Positions 48,783-57,454 of a stretch of 64,000 nucleotides of DNA are shown here, piece by piece. Both the position numbers and the translations under genes were made by a program. Within the stretch, counting starts at the first letter, position 1, and every line of letters starts with the position of its first letter. Source of the stretch: Actinomadura litoris (GTDB taxonomy: Bacteria; Actinomycetota; Actinomycetes; Streptosporangiales; Streptosporangiaceae); the NCBI RefSeq assembly GCF_009733595.1, contig NZ_WOFH01000005.1, positions 589,448 to 653,447 on the forward strand, written 5' to 3'. The notes beneath the pieces are model-generated. The model saw nothing but the letters and a program-made list of their open reading frames with translations. It was not told the DNA's origin and did no database searches.

Positions 48783-49114
48783 CCCGTCAGCAGCGGACGC
48801 ACCTCGACGGCGCCGTCCATGATCGGCAGCAGCCTCCCGATGGCGACCGCCTGGTCGAGGTCGGCGGCCTCGACCACGAAGAACCCGGCGATGACCTCCT
48901 TGCTCTCGATGAACGGCCCGTCGGTGACCAGCCCGCCCTTGCGGATCGTCCGGGTCGCCGAACTCGGCTCCAGCGCCTGCTCGTGGACGACCCGCGCGCC
49001 CATCGCGGCGATCCGCTCCCCGGCCGCCAGATTGGCCTCCATGACCTCGGGCGGGATGTCGGCCGCGCCTCCGGGAAGCTCCGCCTCGTAAATCAGGATC
49101 GCGTACTGCGGCAT
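48779..49114 (-). CDS. YciI/DGPF-family protein, partner of the sigma factor
   Basis: 111 residues. MPQYAILIYEAELP start, TDGPF motif (LVTDGPFIESKEVIAGFFVVEAADLDQAVAIGRLLP). Ferredoxin-like YCII fold. Genes of this type almost always accompany ECF42 sigma factors and may modulate them or be their targets. Confidence 0.92.
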   Translation of the reverse strand: MPQYAILIYEAELPGGAADIPPEVMEANLAAGERIAAMGARVVHEQALEPSSATRTIRKGGLVTDGPFIESKEVIAGFFVVEAADLDQAVAIGRLLPIMDGAVEVRPLLTG

Positions 49115-49124
49115 TTCCGCTCCG

Positions 49125-49751
49125 TCACCAGTTACCGGTCTCCGGCCCCATGGCCCCGTACGCGAGCCCGCCCACCCGCGTGTACGTGCAGGCTATGACA
49201 CCGGTGCCGAACGTTGTGGCGTTCTCCAGCCTGAGGCCCGCGGGAACCGTCCCTTCCGCGAACAGCCGCTTGCCCTTCCCGACGAGGACCGGAAAGACGA
49301 GCACATGGAACTCGTCGACGAGGTCGTTCCGAATGAGCGTCTGGACCAGTCCGCCGCTTCCGTGCACCTGGATCTCCCCGCCGTCCTCCTCCTTGAGCTT
49401 CCGGACCGCGTCGGGGACATCGCCGTCGAGCAGCGTCGAGTTCTGCCACTCGACGCTCCGCAACGTCCGGGACGCGACGTACTTCGGCATCGTGTTGATC
49501 TTCGCGCCGATCGGGTCGTCGTCCTCGGCGAGCGGCCAGGTGGACGCGAAGTCCTCATAGGTCCGGCGGCCCAGCAGCAGCGCCCCCGCCCGCGCCGTGA
49601 CCTCGGCCATCAGCGTGATGATCGCGGGCTCGAAATGGGGGGCGCCCCATCCGCCGTGCTCGAATCCGCCGTCGTGGTCCTCCTCGGGCCCGCCGGGCGC
49701 CTGCATGACCCCGTCCAGCGAGACGAACGTCGTCACCAGCAGTTTCCGCAT
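49125..49751 (-). CDS. Dihydrofolate reductase-fold protein (RibD C-terminal type)
   Basis: 208 residues; GGAG is 6 nt before ATG. Pattern MRKLLVTTFVSLDGVMQAPG, LLLGRRTYEDFASTWP, KYVASRTLRSVEWQNSTLL, IQVHGSGGLVQTLIRNDLVDEFHVLVFPVLVGKGKRLF. NADPH-dependent reductase fold; the actual substrate of this common actinomycete family is unknown. Lies 10 bp upstream of the YciI/sigma pair, so part of the same operon. Confidence 0.9.
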   Translation of the reverse strand: MRKLLVTTFVSLDGVMQAPGGPEEDHDGGFEHGGWGAPHFEPAIITLMAEVTARAGALLLGRRTYEDFASTWPLAEDDDPIGAKINTMPKYVASRTLRSVEWQNSTLLDGDVPDAVRKLKEEDGGEIQVHGSGGLVQTLIRNDLVDEFHVLVFPVLVGKGKRLFAEGTVPAGLRLENATTFGTGVIACTYTRVGGLAYGAMGPETGNW

Positions 49752-49869
49752 TGCTGTCTCCTCGGTCGAGGGCGCCCCGGTCGGGCGCCCGCACCCACAC
49801 GGCGAACGGCGCCGTCCCGAATCGACGACTTCGCCGCCGCGTTTCGAGAAATCGCGGCACGATGTCGGC

Positions 49870-51546
49870 ATGGACCGGCAGACGGTGACCGAGCGATCCA
49901 TTCAGGAGCGGGCGGGCTCGGAGGCGTTCAACCGGGGGCGCGTCTATCTCGGGCAGGGACGCGTCGAGGACCTGTCGGTCACCGCGACTTCCGCGACCGC
50001 GACCGTGGACGGCACGCGGCCCTATCGCGTCCGGCTCGAACTCGCGCACTCGCGAATGGCGGCCGAGTGCTCCTGCCCGCAGGGAGGCGAAAGCGCTTTC
50101 TGCAAACACTGCGTCGCGGTGGCCCTCGCGTGGGTGGCGGAGGCGGGGCCACTGCCGCTCCCGGATGCCGCCCCTACGCCGGAACCCGAACCAGAACCGG
50201 AGCCGGGGGCCGGTGACGCCCGGTTGCGCGCGTTCCTCGCGACGCGGGACACGGCGTGGCTGGTCGAGGAGCTGATGCGCGCGGCGGCGGCCGCCCCGCT
50301 GCTGCGGTCCAGGCTGGAGGTCGCGGCGGGGGCCGAGGTGGCGGACGTCCTGGACGTCGAACGCCTGCGCCGCCGCCTGACCGGCGCGATCGAGGCCGCG
50401 TTCGCCGACCCCGACGACCCGGAGGACCCGGACGACCTGGACGAGGCCCTCGCGGAGGTGGCCGAGCTGATCGACACCGGTTTCGCGCCGACCGCCGTCG
50501 AGCTGACCGAGCACGCCATCGACGTGATCGTCTCCCATCCGGACGCCGGCGCCCTCGATGAGTTCCTGCTCTCGTCCGTCCGGCGGCTGCATCTGCGGGC
50601 CTGCGCGGGCGGCCACCCCGACCCCGCCGCCCTCGCCGACCGCCTGGTCGACCAGGCGCTCGCGGCCGGCGAGTGCGGCGAGCTCTTCCTCGACGCGCTG
50701 CCCGACTATGCCGAGGCGCTCGGCGAACCGGGGATGGCCCGCTACCGGGAACGGGTCGCCGAAGCCTGGGAGGCCGCCAAGGCGGAGGGAACGGACGCCG
50801 CCGAGACGGTCAAGCGGTTGCGGGAGCGGCTCGCCGAGGCCGAGGGCGGCGCGGACGCGCTCATCGCCGTCCTGACGGAGACCGAGCCGTCGTATGAGGA
50901 CCTCCAGCTCATCGTGCGGGCGCTGGCGTCGGAGGGCAGGGACACCGAGGCCGTCGCCTGGGTCACGCGCGGCCTTGAGGAGTACGAGTACGGTGTCGAC
51001 CTGCGCGAGCTCGGCGCGGAATGCCTGCTGCGGGCGGGCGACCGCCGGGGGGCCGTCGCGATGCTGTGGCCCGCCGTCATCCAGGGGCCGACCCTGGCGA
51101 GGTACCAGGCGCTCGCCGAGGCGGCGGGCGACCACTGGCCGCGATGGCGGGAACGGGCGCTGACCCTCCTGAAAGAGACCGTCAGCGAGCGGGAGGATCT
51201 GATCGAGATCCTGCTCTGGGAGGACGACGTCGAAGGGGCCTGGCGAGCGTCCCAGGGGATCAAGCTCTATGAAAGCCTTCACCTCAGGCTGGCCAGGGCA
51301 CGCGGGGCGACCCATCCCGCCGACGCCGTTCCCGTCCTGCTGGCGCGGGCCGACCAGGAGATAGCGCGCACCGGGAAGTACGCCTACTCGCGCGCCGCGA
51401 GCTTCCTCGCCGAAGCGCAGCTTCTCGCCGAGCAGGGCGGGGAGGCCGAGAAGGAGAGGTTCGTCCAGCACATGGCGCGGCTGCGCGCCGAGCACAAGCC
51501 CAAATACTCGCTGCGGCGGTATCTCGACCGGGCCCGGCTCCCCTGA
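49870..51546 (+). CDS. SWIM zinc-finger family protein
   Basis: 558 residues. A short N-terminal domain with SWIM finger CSCPQGGESAFCKHC (residues about 68-82), a Pro/Glu linker (TPEPEPEPEPEPG), and a long helical, TPR-like C-terminal region ending HMARLRAEHKPKYSLRRYLDRARLP. SWIM fingers bind nucleic acid or protein; the function of this bacterial family is not established. Confidence 0.88.
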   Translation: MDRQTVTERSIQERAGSEAFNRGRVYLGQGRVEDLSVTATSATATVDGTRPYRVRLELAHSRMAAECSCPQGGESAFCKHCVAVALAWVAEAGPLPLPDAAPTPEPEPEPEPGAGDARLRAFLATRDTAWLVEELMRAAAAAPLLRSRLEVAAGAEVADVLDVERLRRRLTGAIEAAFADPDDPEDPDDLDEALAEVAELIDTGFAPTAVELTEHAIDVIVSHPDAGALDEFLLSSVRRLHLRACAGGHPDPAALADRLVDQALAAGECGELFLDALPDYAEALGEPGMARYRERVAEAWEAAKAEGTDAAETVKRLRERLAEAEGGADALIAVLTETEPSYEDLQLIVRALASEGRDTEAVAWVTRGLEEYEYGVDLRELGAECLLRAGDRRGAVAMLWPAVIQGPTLARYQALAEAAGDHWPRWRERALTLLKETVSEREDLIEILLWEDDVEGAWRASQGIKLYESLHLRLARARGATHPADAVPVLLARADQEIARTGKYAYSRAASFLAEAQLLAEQGGEAEKERFVQHMARLRAEHKPKYSLRRYLDRARLP

Positions 51547-51559
51547 GCCGGGCTCAGGG
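51541..51559. terminator. Palindromic hairpin containing both convergent stop codons
   Basis: CCCTGAGCCGGGCTCAGGG is a 9+1+9 palindrome (stem of 7 with a 5-nt loop). It includes the TGA of the SWIM gene and the TCA of the LuxR gene. Confidence 0.5.
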
Positions 51560-52642
51560 CCGGGGGTGGGCGCGCGGCCAGTAGTGCTCGGCGAAGAGGC
51601 GCGCGACCAGCTCCCCCCGGCTCGACACGCCGGTCTTCTCGAACACGGTCTTGAGGTGGTCGCGGACGGTGTGCGGCGAGATGAACAGCCGCTCCGCGAT
51701 CTCGCCGGTGGACAGCCCGCGCGCGACATGCCCGGTGATCTCCAGCTCGCGCGGGGTCAGCTCGTACGCCTCGGCGACGATCACCACCAGGTCGGACGCG
51801 GCGGCCGGTTCGATGACCAGCGCGACCGGGCCGGGCCGCCCGTCCACGCCGGTCAGCGCCGAGGCGTGGCAGACGAGCCAGCTCCCCTCGGCGGTCCTGA
51901 CGCGGACCCGGGCGCCGCCCCGGTCGCGGCCCCGCGCGATCGCCCTCGCCTGGAGCGCGGTGCCGATGACCCAGATCGGCAGCCGCACGCCGAGCGCCGA
52001 CGGCACGGAAGGGCCTTCCGGGACGCGCGCGAGATGCTCCCTGGCCTCGGCGTTGATCGACGTCGCCTCCCCGGACGGGTCGAACAGCACCAGTCCCGGG
52101 CCGGGCGCGTCGGGCAGCGGCTCGGGTCCCGCCGGGCGGGCGAGGCGGCGCAGCCGCGCGGCCAGCGGGCCCGAGAGACCGGCGACGACGTCCACCTCGT
52201 CCGGCGCGAAGGCGCCGCCCGCCGAACGGAACAGGCTGACCACCGCCCAGGGGCGCCCGCCGGCGCGGAGCACGGCGCGCAACTCGTCGTGGACGCCCTG
52301 GCCCTCCAGCAGCCGGCGGAAACGCGCGCTGCGGCCGGGCAGGTCGCCGGTGGCGGCGCGCAGCCCGGCGGCGGGCACGGCGGCCCGCGCGAGGTCGCGG
52401 AACGGGACGACGTTCTCCTCCAGGATCTCGCTCTCCCAGTAGTCGGCGCACCGGTCGCGCCCGCCGAGGCCCTCGACCAGCATCGGCGCCGTGACCAGCC
52501 CGGTCTCGGGGTCGGTGGCCGTCCAGACCGCCGAGTCGAACGGCACCGTCCGGCGCAGCCGCGCCGACGTCCCGCGGAACAGGTCCTCGGCGCTCGCGGC
52601 CCGGTCGAGCCCCGCCGTGAGACCGGCGCTCCGTCCGCCCAT
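51554..52642 (-). CDS. LuxR-type regulator with N-terminal GAF-like domain
   Basis: 362 residues from ATG 52642 (GGGAGG 4 nt upstream; the longer frame to 52666 is less likely). GAF-like sensor in the first 200 residues, PAS-like middle (GPGLVLFDPSGEATSINAEAREHL), and LuxR HTH at the end (ELTPRELEITGHVARGLSTGEIAERLFISPHTVRDHLKTVFEKTGVSSRGELVARLF). Signal and targets unknown. Divergent from the FAD protein, which may be regulated by it. Confidence 0.9.
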   Translation of the reverse strand: MGGRSAGLTAGLDRAASAEDLFRGTSARLRRTVPFDSAVWTATDPETGLVTAPMLVEGLGGRDRCADYWESEILEENVVPFRDLARAAVPAAGLRAATGDLPGRSARFRRLLEGQGVHDELRAVLRAGGRPWAVVSLFRSAGGAFAPDEVDVVAGLSGPLAARLRRLARPAGPEPLPDAPGPGLVLFDPSGEATSINAEAREHLARVPEGPSVPSALGVRLPIWVIGTALQARAIARGRDRGGARVRVRTAEGSWLVCHASALTGVDGRPGPVALVIEPAAASDLVVIVAEAYELTPRELEITGHVARGLSTGEIAERLFISPHTVRDHLKTVFEKTGVSSRGELVARLFAEHYWPRAHPRP

Positions 52643-52784
52643 GGGCCCTCCCCGCGATCCGCACACGCGCCCAGCCTGCGCGTTCGTCCCCTCCGCGCCA
52701 ACCCCCCAATTGAGGGGGACATTCCCGGAAGGTCCCCCCGGCGGGGGGATGGGGGCCGCGCCCGCGCGCGGCGACGCTCAAGCC

Positions 52785-54182
52785 ATGGACATCGCCATCA
52801 TCGGCGGCGGCGCCGCCGCCACCGCACTCCTGGACGCCCTCGCCGCCTGGCCCCCCGGCACCGGAACGGTCACGGTGTTCGAGCCGTCCCGCCACCTGTG
52901 GCGGGGCCGCCCCTACGCCCCCGACCTCGAATCGGTGCTGGTCAACGCCCCACCCGCGATCATGTCGATCCGCTCAGGCGACCGCGACCACTACGGCGCC
53001 TGGCTCGGGACGCGCGGCGCCGCGCACATGGACGAGCGGTTCGGGAAGCCGCTCGTCCCGCGCGCCCTCTACGGCGAATACCTGGAGCAGACCGCCGAGA
53101 AGGCGCTGGCCCGGCTGCGCGAATGCGGCTGGCGCGTGAGCGTCGTCTCCCGCCGGGTGGTCGGCGTGACGCGCGCGCGATCCCTCACCGTCCACACCGA
53201 CGACGGACGTGAGCACCCCGCGGACCAGGTCGTCCTCTGCGTGGGCGGCGGCCGCCCGCACGACCACTACGGCCTGAAGGACGCCCCCGGATTCGTCGGA
53301 GACCCCTATCCGCTCGCCCGCACGCTGACGACGATCCCGCCGGAGGCGGACGTCGCGGTCATCGGCAGCGGGCTGACGGCCGTGGACGTGGCCGTCTCGC
53401 TCGCCGCCCGGGGCCACACCGGACGCATCAGCATGGTGTCGCGGACGGGAATGCTCCCCTACGTCTGGCAGCGCCCGCTCGACCACCGTCCGCGCCACGT
53501 CACCGCCGATCACGTGAAAGCGCTCCCCGACGTCACGCTCGACGCTCTGGTGGAACTGCTGCGGACCGAACTCGCCGAGGCCGGGGAGGATTTCGACGAA
53601 CTCATCGCCGATATCCGAACGGCTCCGTCCGAAGACCCCGTCCACCGGTTGCGGCGCCAGATCGCACTGATCGACGCGCCGGAGATCGGACGCCGCGTCC
53701 TCCAGGAAACGGCGCACTCCGTCGGCCCGATCGCGTGGCGACGGCTCAACGAGCGCGACAAGGACCGCCTCCGCGCGGGGTTTCGCGTCGCCACCGGGCT
53801 CGCGTCACCAATGGTGCCGGTGAACGCCGTCCGGCTGCTCGAACTGCTCGACTCCGGGCAGCTCGACATCGTCCGCGGCGTGACGGGAATCGAGCATGCC
53901 GACAACCGATTCCGTGTGCACGCCCGCGATACCGCGAGAAGCGCCGCGCGGGTCGTCAACGCCGTGAACCCGCCGCCCCACGCGCTCCCGCAGGACGCGT
54001 CCGCCCTGGTCGGCAGCCTGGTCGAGGGGGGAATGGCGGCGCGGCACCCGGCGGGCGGCGTCGTCGCGTCCGACCCGCGCGTGCATATCGTCGGCGATCT
54101 CGCGGGGGACGGGTCCTTCATCACGTCGGGAATTCCGGGGGTGGCGGCCCAGGCCGCGGCCGCCGCCCACCGCATCGCGTAG
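52785..54182 (+). CDS. FAD/NAD(P)-binding protein (FAD-NAD(P)-binding 9 type)
   Basis: 465 residues. Rossmann motif MDIAIIGGGAAATALLDAL, ILVNAPP-like SVLVNAPPAIMSI, second nucleotide motif DVAVIGSGLTAVDVAVSLAARGH, C-terminal VHIVGDLAGDGSFITSGIPGVAAQAA. The family includes lysine/ornithine N-monooxygenase relatives and HpnW-like proteins; substrate unknown. Starts 118 bp before the conflict-type operon but seems a separate transcription unit. Confidence 0.85.
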   Translation: MDIAIIGGGAAATALLDALAAWPPGTGTVTVFEPSRHLWRGRPYAPDLESVLVNAPPAIMSIRSGDRDHYGAWLGTRGAAHMDERFGKPLVPRALYGEYLEQTAEKALARLRECGWRVSVVSRRVVGVTRARSLTVHTDDGREHPADQVVLCVGGGRPHDHYGLKDAPGFVGDPYPLARTLTTIPPEADVAVIGSGLTAVDVAVSLAARGHTGRISMVSRTGMLPYVWQRPLDHRPRHVTADHVKALPDVTLDALVELLRTELAEAGEDFDELIADIRTAPSEDPVHRLRRQIALIDAPEIGRRVLQETAHSVGPIAWRRLNERDKDRLRAGFRVATGLASPMVPVNAVRLLELLDSGQLDIVRGVTGIEHADNRFRVHARDTARSAARVVNAVNPPPHALPQDASALVGSLVEGGMAARHPAGGVVASDPRVHIVGDLAGDGSFITSGIPGVAAQAAAAAHRIA

Positions 54183-54299
54183 CGGGCGGCCGGATGTGGA
54201 CGAACGGGCGGGTGAAGGCGTGCGGCCGTCGCCTTTCGCTTGCCGTCCCCCGGGTTCCGGGACAGGCTTTTCACCGGACGGCGAAGGGGGACACGGCGC

Positions 54300-54653
54300 G
54301 TGGGCGAAAGCAGAACCGTCGAGTTGGAGTTGCCGGAGGGCGGGAGCGTTCTCGTCCGCGCCGAACAGGTGGACGGCGGCGGCCGGGGCGGGCCCGCCAA
54401 CATCGGCGTCAAGGAGGCCCTGTCGTTCTCGGCGGTCGGCTCGGCCCTGCGCGGCGTCGCCGCCGAGGTGCACCGCGCGGTCGCGGCCGTCCGGCCGGAC
54501 GTGGCCGAGGTCGAGTTCGGGCTGGAGATCGCGGTCAAGAACTCGAAGGTCATGTGCCTGCTCGTCGACGGGGAGACCAAGGCGACCCTCAAGGTCCGCC
54601 TCGAATGGAACGCGAATGGGAAATCCGATCGGGGCGGGTCCGCTCCCGCGTGA
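54300..54653 (+). CDS. Trypsin-co-occurring domain 1 protein (Trypco1, CU044_2847 family)
   Basis: 117 residues from GTG 54300 (AAGGGGGA 8 nt upstream). Typical form: TVELELPEGGSVLVRAEQVDGG, then ALSFSAVGSALRGVAAEVHRAVAAVRPDVAEVEFGLEIAVKNSKVMCLLVDGETKATLKVRLEW. These small beta proteins co-occur with trypsin-like proteases in predicted conflict systems and may be a protease substrate, activator or released effector. Its last 38 bp overlap the protease gene. Confidence 0.88.
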   Translation: MGESRTVELELPEGGSVLVRAEQVDGGGRGGPANIGVKEALSFSAVGSALRGVAAEVHRAVAAVRPDVAEVEFGLEIAVKNSKVMCLLVDGETKATLKVRLEWNANGKSDRGGSAPA

Positions 54654-56460
54654 CGGCGCGGCGGCGAAAGCGCTCACCGACGCCCGCACGGGTATCGCCC
54701 GACTGCTGGACGCCTGCGTCGTACTGATCCCCGCCGGTGGTCTGCGCGGCGGCAGCGGTTTTCTTGTGGCTCCCGGTGCCGTGCTGACGTGCGCCCATGT
54801 GGTCGCGCGCACGGAGGACGGCGCGACCGCGTGGGCCGCGCGCCAGGCGGAGTTCCACTGGAACGGCGGCGTCTATTCGGGGACCGTCCGCGCCGTCCCG
54901 GAGTATCGCGGCGACGGCGACCTGTGGGCCCATCCCGACCTCGCGCTGATCACCTGCGACGGCCTTCCCGACGGGCACCCCTACGCCTGGCTCGATGACC
55001 GCCTGCCCAACGACCACACGCGGCTGTACGCCACCGGCTACAAACCGACCTACGGCGCGATGGAGGTCGGCGGCGTCTGGGTGGACTACGACTCTCCCCA
55101 TGACGTGTTCGGGCAGCCGAAACTGTCCATGTCGAAAGGCGAACTCGCGCCGGGAATGTCGGGCGGGCCCATTCTGGACCCGGCCACCGGCGCCGTCTGC
55201 GGCATCCTGACCACCGCCCGCGAGCCGGACTCGCCCTACGGCGGCCTCGGGACGCCGATGAGCGCCGTCCGGGAGCGGTTCCCCGAGGTCTGGGCGTCCG
55301 GCCGGCCGCCGCGGGACGCCCGCTGGCGGGCCTTCCGCGACGAGCTCCTCGCGCGCGAGCGGTTGCGGAACATCGGCGTCGAGTCGCTCCTGGCCGTCCT
55401 CGCCGCGATGCCCGAGGAGCACTACGACCTGCTGTTCGACCGCGTCTTCGACGGTCTGCGGCCGCTGCCCGAACGGCCGCTGCGCACCCCGGAGGACCTC
55501 CTCGACGAGGTCGCCGACTCGGTCCCGGCGGCGGGGCGGCCGCACCCGCTGGAGCGCCTGCGCGCCGAGGCGACGGCGCTCGCCGAACGGCCGCCCGGCC
55601 CGCGCGCGGCGCGGATCGAGATCCACCTCAGCCCGGCCGGGCACGACGTGCGGAAACTGCTGCTGGCGATCTGGAGCCACCGCGTCGGCTCCGAGCGGTG
55701 CGCGGTGCTGGAGCACTGCGACGACACGGCGATGCCGATCACCGACGTCCGCGAACGGCTCGCGACCGTGCTGGTCGAGGTGATGCGGCGGCTGGGCGGC
55801 GACGACGCCGCCATCGAGGACCTCGTCGTCGAGTTCGTCATGCCGTTCGAGTTACTCGGCGGACGCGACGGCCACGACGCCGTCGACGAATGGTACGTCG
55901 GCAAGCCCTACCGGCTGCTCGGCGTGCAGTTCCCGGTCATCGTCCGGACCTGCGACCGCCCCTACGACGCGCTCGTGCACTGCCGCCGCCGGTGGCGCAG
56001 CCTCCAGGAAAGGCCGCCCGTTCTGCGCTGGGCCGACTGCCGCGCGCGGGACAGCCTCGAACAGCTCTACGCGTCATTCCAGAACTCCGAGCCGCACGCC
56101 ATGCTGATGGTCGGCTACCTGCCCGGCGACGGACGCCGCAGGGAGGTGCTGGAGGCCGCCTTCGACGCGGGCCTGCCCGCCGCCATCTGGCGCCGCACCC
56201 CCTGCGAGCTGGACGGCCGGACCTGCGGGAAGGACGGCGAATGCGCCGTGGCGGCCTTCCAGAAGGCGATCTCGGACCGCTTCTCCGGCCGTTCCTTCAT
56301 CGAACTCCCCGGCCTCATCAGGACACTGCGCGCGGAGGCGCGGGCGCAGGCGCGCGACGTCGACCACTGCGGCAAGGCCCTCACCGTGCTCTGGGACGAC
56401 CCCACCCGGCCAGACCCCAACGGCGCGGCGCTGTCCGCCCCCCAAGGAGCGACCCGTTGA
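54616..56460 (+). CDS. Trypsin-like serine protease fused to VMAP-C domain
   Basis: 614 residues. Trypsin domain about 20-225 with triad His61 (VLTCAHVV), Asp108 (HPDLALIT) and Ser182 (APGMSGGPILD): all present. A helical middle segment (about 235-325) is followed by a VMAP-C domain (about 330-590) with the typical EDLVVEFVMPFELL and DEWYVG...LGVQFPVIVRT. No signal peptide, so cytoplasmic. In the vWA-MoxR-VMAP systems the VMAP links a protease or other effector to the ATPase and vWA proteins. Start ATG 54616 lies inside the Trypco1 gene, in another frame. Confidence 0.88.
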   Translation: MGNPIGAGPLPRDGAAAKALTDARTGIARLLDACVVLIPAGGLRGGSGFLVAPGAVLTCAHVVARTEDGATAWAARQAEFHWNGGVYSGTVRAVPEYRGDGDLWAHPDLALITCDGLPDGHPYAWLDDRLPNDHTRLYATGYKPTYGAMEVGGVWVDYDSPHDVFGQPKLSMSKGELAPGMSGGPILDPATGAVCGILTTAREPDSPYGGLGTPMSAVRERFPEVWASGRPPRDARWRAFRDELLARERLRNIGVESLLAVLAAMPEEHYDLLFDRVFDGLRPLPERPLRTPEDLLDEVADSVPAAGRPHPLERLRAEATALAERPPGPRAARIEIHLSPAGHDVRKLLLAIWSHRVGSERCAVLEHCDDTAMPITDVRERLATVLVEVMRRLGGDDAAIEDLVVEFVMPFELLGGRDGHDAVDEWYVGKPYRLLGVQFPVIVRTCDRPYDALVHCRRRWRSLQERPPVLRWADCRARDSLEQLYASFQNSEPHAMLMVGYLPGDGRRREVLEAAFDAGLPAAIWRRTPCELDGRTCGKDGECAVAAFQKAISDRFSGRSFIELPGLIRTLRAEARAQARDVDHCGKALTVLWDDPTRPDPNGAALSAPQGATR

Positions 56461-57452
56461 ACGACGACTGGCGGATCTACGAGGGGACCGGCTCCCCGCA
56501 CGACGGCATCGACCGCCTGCCACCGGCCCTGTCCTGGCGGCGGTTCGAGGGAGAGGTCCCAGGCGATGCCGTCCCGCCGCCCGAATGGCGGCCCGGCGAC
56601 CGCGAACGCGCCCGCCACTTCCTGCCCAATCAGACGACCGTCGACCTGACGAACGCGGCCCTTTATCTGCGGCGCCCTCTGCTTGTGACCGGACAGGCGG
56701 GGGTGGGGAAATCGACCCTCGCATTGTCGATCGCACACGAACTCGGTCTCGGGCCCGTCCTGCGGTGGCCCATCACCAGCCGTTCGTCGTTGAAGCAGGG
56801 CCTCTACACCTACGACGCCATCGGACGGCTCCACGATGTGAACCTCAGGGAGCAGGCCGCCCAGTCCGACATCGGGCGCTACCTCACGCTCGGGCCGCTC
56901 GGCACCGCGCTGCTTCCCCGCGAGCGGCCGCGCGTCCTGCTGATCGACGAGATCGACAAGAGCGACATCGACCTGCCGAACGACCTGCTCACCATCTTCG
57001 AGGAGGGCGAGTTCGACATCCCCGAGCTGGTCCGCGTCGCTCCGGACCGGCCGCGGGTGCAGGTCACCACCGCCGACGGCGCGGGCCGCCGGGTGAGCGT
57101 GAGCGGCGGCCGGGTGCGCTGCGCCGCCTTCCCGGTCATCGTGCTGACCAGCAACGGCGAGCGCGAGTTCCCGCCCGCGTTCCTGCGCCGCTGCGTCCCG
57201 CTGACGATCTCGCCGCCCACCCGCGAGCAGCTCGCGAACATCGTCCGCGCCCGACTCGGGGAGGAGATGGAGAACACGGGCGAGGACCTGCTGGCGCGCT
57301 TCGTGGAAAGGCAGCAGAACGGCCGCGAACTCGCCACCGACCAGCTCCTCAACGCGGTCTACTTCCGTTTCGAGGCGGCGCGCAGGCAGGGCACCTGCAT
57401 CGAGGACGTCGCCGAGAAGCTCATCGAGCACCTGCGGACGGCGACGGACTGA
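56457..57452 (+). CDS. MoxR-type AAA+ ATPase of the conflict operon
   Basis: 331 residues from TTG 56457, supported by AAGGAG 7 nt upstream and the TTGA overlap with the protease stop. Walker A GQAGVGKS (79-86), Walker B LLIDEID (161-167), sensor VIVLTSN (to 233), arginine finger region FLRRC (242-246). The N-terminal part has RIYEGTGSPHDGIDRLPPALSWRRF and EWRPGDRERARHFLPNQT, typical for MoxR ATPases next to SAV_2336-type vWA genes. It presumably remodels or loads the vWA/VMAP partners. Confidence 0.92.
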   Translation: MNDDWRIYEGTGSPHDGIDRLPPALSWRRFEGEVPGDAVPPPEWRPGDRERARHFLPNQTTVDLTNAALYLRRPLLVTGQAGVGKSTLALSIAHELGLGPVLRWPITSRSSLKQGLYTYDAIGRLHDVNLREQAAQSDIGRYLTLGPLGTALLPRERPRVLLIDEIDKSDIDLPNDLLTIFEEGEFDIPELVRVAPDRPRVQVTTADGAGRRVSVSGGRVRCAAFPVIVLTSNGEREFPPAFLRRCVPLTISPPTREQLANIVRARLGEEMENTGEDLLARFVERQQNGRELATDQLLNAVYFRFEAARRQGTCIEDVAEKLIEHLRTATD

Positions 57453-57454
57453 CC

